Shown: piece by piece, positions 61,829 to 64,000 of the stretch | Numbering within the stretch: position 1 is the first letter of the stretch | How the letters are laid out: each line of letters starts with the position of its first letter | NCBI RefSeq assembly: GCF_000719285.1 | Contig: NZ_JOFS01000019.1 | Coordinates: 124,001-188,000 of the forward strand | DNA length: 64,000 nt | Origin: Streptomyces bicolor | GTDB taxonomy: Bacteria; Actinomycetota; Actinomycetes; Streptomycetales; Streptomycetaceae | Direction of reading: 5' to 3' | Program-made: the position numbers and the translations under genes | The notes under the pieces: model-generated | Seen by the model: the letters and a program-made list of their open reading frames with translations, nothing else | Database searches by the model: none | Told to the model about the DNA's origin: nothing

Positions 61829-62488
61829 ATGCGCGAGATCCTCGGAAGGCGACGCAGGCCCCTGCGCGGTGACGGGAGGCCTGAGCTGATCAGCGCGGCC
61901 CTCACCTTCGCGACGCAATGGCAGTGGCCGGTACTCCCGGGTGTGGCGGCGGATCCGCAGGGGCGGGACCGCTGCGGTTGCCCGGACCCCGAGTGCACGG
62001 TGCCCGGTGCCCACCCCTTCGACCCGGGCCTCCTCGCGGCCACCACCGACGAGCGCATGGTGCGCTGGTGGTGGACCAACCGCCCCGCGGCCCCGATCAT
62101 CCTCGCCACCGGCGGCAAGGCGCCCTGCGCGGTCAGTCTCCCCGCCCTGCCGGCCGCTCACGCCCTCACCGCACTCGACCGCATGGGCATGCGCCTCGGC
62201 CCGGTCGTCGCCTCGCCCACCCGCTGGGCGATCCTGGTGAAGCCGTACTCCATGGAACAGCTGGGCGAACTGCTGTACGCCAAGGACTTCGTCCCGGGTT
62301 CCCTGCGCTTCCACGGCGAGGGTGGCTATCTCGCCCTGCCCCCGTCCGAGACGGGCCAGGGTCCCCTCAGCTGGCAGCGCGCCCCGCTGCCCGGCTCGGC
62401 CTCTCCGTGGGTGCCCGATGTGGAGGCCGTCGTCGACGCGGTGATCGAGGCCCTCACTCGTACGGGTGTGAGCGCGCCCGAGTTGTAG
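61829..62488 (+). CDS. Primase-polymerase-like protein without the DxD motif
   Basis: A 219-residue protein of the type annotated in Streptomyces as bifunctional DNA primase/polymerase. It has the N-terminal helix (ELISAALTFATQWQWPVLPG), the Cys-rich RCGCPDPECTVPGAHP motif and WWWTNRP. In active prim-pol enzymes the next strand carries a DxD pair that binds metal; here that strand reads APCAVSLP and no DxD follows. It is likely a non-catalytic member. The ATG at 61829 follows AAAGGAACGAG. It is monocistronic. Confidence 0.75.
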   Translation: MREILGRRRRPLRGDGRPELISAALTFATQWQWPVLPGVAADPQGRDRCGCPDPECTVPGAHPFDPGLLAATTDERMVRWWWTNRPAAPIILATGGKAPCAVSLPALPAAHALTALDRMGMRLGPVVASPTRWAILVKPYSMEQLGELLYAKDFVPGSLRFHGEGGYLALPPSETGQGPLSWQRAPLPGSASPWVPDVEAVVDAVIEALTRTGVSAPEL

Positions 62489-62544
62489 GCCACTCCGGCG
62501 CGCGTGGAACGGCGCACACCTGCGCGGTCGTTACATTCCGCTGT

Positions 62545-63162
62545 ATGCCCCGTCACGCTGAGACACGCCGTCCAGGTTCAGGAAAAGTCCGTCTGTCCGC
62601 CCTCGCCGGCGTTGTGGTGGGCGCGGTCGCGCTGCCGCTGGCCGTCGCTTCCGCGGGGCCCGTCGGCGAGGAGGAGCGCGCCCTCGGCCATACGTCACGC
62701 AAGGCCGAGCGGCCGTCGGCCCCTTCCTCCCCCGCCGCCGACGCCAAAGGGCCCTCCGCCGAGGCCGAAGGCTCGCCCCTGCTGCTCGGCCTGGGGCTGG
62801 CCACCGCCGCCCGCTGCGGACCCGAGCTCATCTCCCCGGAGGGCATCGAGGCGCAGACCTGTGTCCTCACGCAGGGCGAGGAGACCTGGGCGCGCACCTA
62901 CTTCCGCAACGCCACCGGCGGCGCGCTGGACTCCGTGCTGAGCCTCATGGGGCCCGGTGGGCGCACCGTGCAGATGCGCTGCGCCGGGGGTGCCGAGGAC
63001 GAGCCGGGCACGTGCGAGACGCCCCGGCAGCCGACCCGCGGGAACCTGGACGCCTACACGGCGGTCGCGGAGTTCGCCTCGGGGGCCGTGAACGGGCCGC
63101 TGCTGCTGCGCGCCGCGAGCAACTCCGTGCCGGACGATTCCACGGCACCCACGGGCAGTTGA
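62545..63162 (+). CDS. Secreted Streptomyces protein of unknown function
   Basis: A 205-residue protein. A signal peptide (GKVRLSALAGVVVGAVALPL, cut near VASAGP) is followed by a Ser/Pro/Ala-rich linker and a domain (about 80-190) with four Cys in RCGPELISPEG, EAQTCVLTQG, RCAGGAEDEPG and TCETPRQ, probably two disulfides. WARTYFRNATGGALDSVLSL suggests an immunoglobulin-like or beta fold. I do not recognise a family. The ATG at 62545 is chosen by the signal peptide. A strong hairpin follows. Confidence 0.75.
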   Translation: MPRHAETRRPGSGKVRLSALAGVVVGAVALPLAVASAGPVGEEERALGHTSRKAERPSAPSSPAADAKGPSAEAEGSPLLLGLGLATAARCGPELISPEGIEAQTCVLTQGEETWARTYFRNATGGALDSVLSLMGPGGRTVQMRCAGGAEDEPGTCETPRQPTRGNLDAYTAVAEFASGAVNGPLLLRAASNSVPDDSTAPTGS

Positions 63163-63202
63163 CACGCGACGTCAATCCGTACACGACGCCGACATGGAAA
63201 GA

Positions 63203-63240
63203 CCCGGTTGCTGGCGACGGGGGATGCACCAGCAACCGGG
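63203..63240 (+). terminator. Hairpin terminator after the secreted protein
   Basis: Perfect 12-bp stem with arms 63203-63214 and 63229-63240 around a 14-base loop. It lies 40 bases after the stop codon. Confidence 0.88.
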
Positions 63241-63359
63241 CTAATGGAACGGTAACAAGAGATCGGCTGTACGCAAATTCGATCCGGGCTTTCAAGTCAC
63301 GGATTCCCTTGCTCCACATGGGAGTTGTGATCGGATTCACCCCTCCCGTGAGGGCCGGT

Positions 63360-63383
63360 TCGGCTGAACGGCCGTTCAGCCGA
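63360..63383. terminator. 24-bp perfect palindrome between convergent genes
   Basis: A perfect 24-bp inverted repeat centred on GGCC lies 21 bases from the stop of the minus-strand gene. It can act as its terminator; as a loopless palindrome it could also be a protein site. Confidence 0.7.
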
Positions 63384-63404
63384 GGCCGACCCCCATCCTG
63401 TGCG

Positions 63405-64000
63405 TCAGCTGAGCGTGACCTGCCGGTTGGTCAGGCCGCCACGCGCGCGGCGCTCGTCCGCGGTGAGCGGAGCGTCCGCCGCCAGGGCCGCGGCGAGGCG
63501 CTCGGCGAACTCGGCCGCCGGCTTCTCCACGTCCTCCGCGCCGATCTCGCTCGGCAGGTCCCAGACCGGCACGGTGAGGCCGTGAGCGCGGAAGGAACCG
63601 ACGAGCCGGGTGCCCTCGCCGAGGTTCGACTTCCCCGCCGCGTGCAGCCGTGCGAGAGCGTCCAGAAGCTGCTCCTCGGGATGCGGCATGACCCAGCGCA
63701 GGTGGTTCTTCTCCGGCGTCCGGCACCAGTAGGCGGCGTCCACGCCGGTCAGCTTCACGGTCGGGATGGCCGCGGCGTTGGCCCGCTCCAGGGAGGCGGC
63801 CACTTCCGGAGTGGCGTTCTCGGCGTCCGGGACCCAGAACTCGAAGCCCTGGTGCACAACTGGCTCGAACGCGCCTTCGGGGTCGAGCAGATCCTGCAGC
63901 CGCGGACCGTCGGCCGGGGCGCGGCGGCCCTGGACCGGGGTGCCGGGCTGGGCGGCGAGGGCCTGCTGGAGGGTGTCGGCGAGGTCGCGGCTGATGTCGC
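63405..64000 (-). CDS. DUF5926-like protein (5' end beyond window)
   Basis: The frame is open to the window edge, so at least 198 C-terminal residues are seen and the start is missing. It contains GFEFWVPDAENATPEVAASL, LTGVDAAYWCRTPEKNHLRW and VPVWDLPSEI and ends NRQVTLS. I recall this sequence as the DUF5926 family of actinobacteria, sometimes described as helicase-like without support. Function is unknown. An ATG-like start at 63857 is internal. Confidence 0.7.
   Translation of the reverse strand, partial: DISRDLADTLQQALAAQPGTPVQGRRAPADGPRLQDLLDPEGAFEPVVHQGFEFWVPDAENATPEVAASLERANAAAIPTVKLTGVDAAYWCRTPEKNHLRWVMPHPEEQLLDALARLHAAGKSNLGEGTRLVGSFRAHGLTVPVWDLPSEIGAEDVEKPAAEFAERLAAALAADAPLTADERRARGGLTNRQVTLS

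Overview
The window is high-GC actinobacterial chromosome and almost certainly comes from a Streptomyces species. The direct signs are the sporulation pair ssgR-ssgA, a fused cydCD behind a Rex operator, a GlcG/HbpS-type protein, a Tat-exported DyP peroxidase in a copper operon, and many copies of the ParB site GTTTCACGTGAAAC. Five perfect and five degenerate parS-like sites, plus three intergenic groups of DnaA boxes, place it in the origin-proximal core of the chromosome. No oriC, CRISPR array, insertion sequence or prophage is visible, and the gene order looks like conserved core.

Layout. 1-9.1 kb: beta-lactamase-fold serine hydrolase (partial), GNAT, a MarR remnant with an internal deletion, a YdhP-like MFS pump, an HbpS-like protein, a double GNAT, a frameshifted pseudogene, a flavohemoprotein with a long N-terminal extension, a Nudix protein and a LysR regulator. 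9.2-13.7 kb: operon for a holin-like membrane protein, low-molecular-weight phosphatase and cystathionine-lyase-like enzyme, then cupin, a small membrane protein, ssgR and ssgA. 13.9-21.5 kb: a His-rich YibE/F membrane protein divergent from thiC, whose TPP riboswitch carries two parS-like sequences, then a membrane protein, a metallophosphatase and a LacI regulator. 21.9-29.7 kb: HisC/Pat aminotransferase, cyclophilin-like protein, Rex-controlled cydA-cydB-cydCD. 29.8-37.7 kb: M23 peptidase, HAD phosphatase, LLM oxidoreductase, a decayed gene, RNA 2'-phosphotransferase, MerR regulator, an EphD-like hydrolase/SDR fusion coupled to an M24 peptidase. 37.9-41.5 kb: four-gene ABC-2 exporter operon. 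41.5-46.3 kb: small protein, tRNA-Ser(GCU), HAD phosphatase, serS, a DnaA-box cluster, pheA. 46.3-51.7 kb: copper operon (YcnI, Sco, PCuAC, CopCD, DyP peroxidase). 51.8-64 kb: membrane protein, anti-sigma-type ATPase, secreted intradiol dioxygenase, CitG-like protein, MFS, MocR regulator, aminopeptidase P, PP2C-like protein, primase-polymerase-like protein, secreted protein and a partial DUF5926-like gene.

How the genes work together. The cyd operon gives a high-affinity terminal oxidase under redox (Rex) control. The copper operon handles extracellular copper for cuproenzyme maturation and peroxidase action. The ssg pair controls sporulation-specific division, and thiC makes the thiamine pyrimidine under TPP control.

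The most unusual observations are chromosome-segregation sites that coincide with other functional elements: a parS inside a 34-bp bidirectional hairpin, two parS-like sites forming a stem inside the TPP riboswitch, a parS over the cydCD start codon, and parS or parS-like sites inside two coding regions. Other points are a MarR repressor that has lost its DNA-binding core next to an intact efflux pump, a PP2C and a primase-like protein that each lack key acidic residues, and a duplicated start region that creates a nine-codon upstream frame (eight residues plus stop) at sco.
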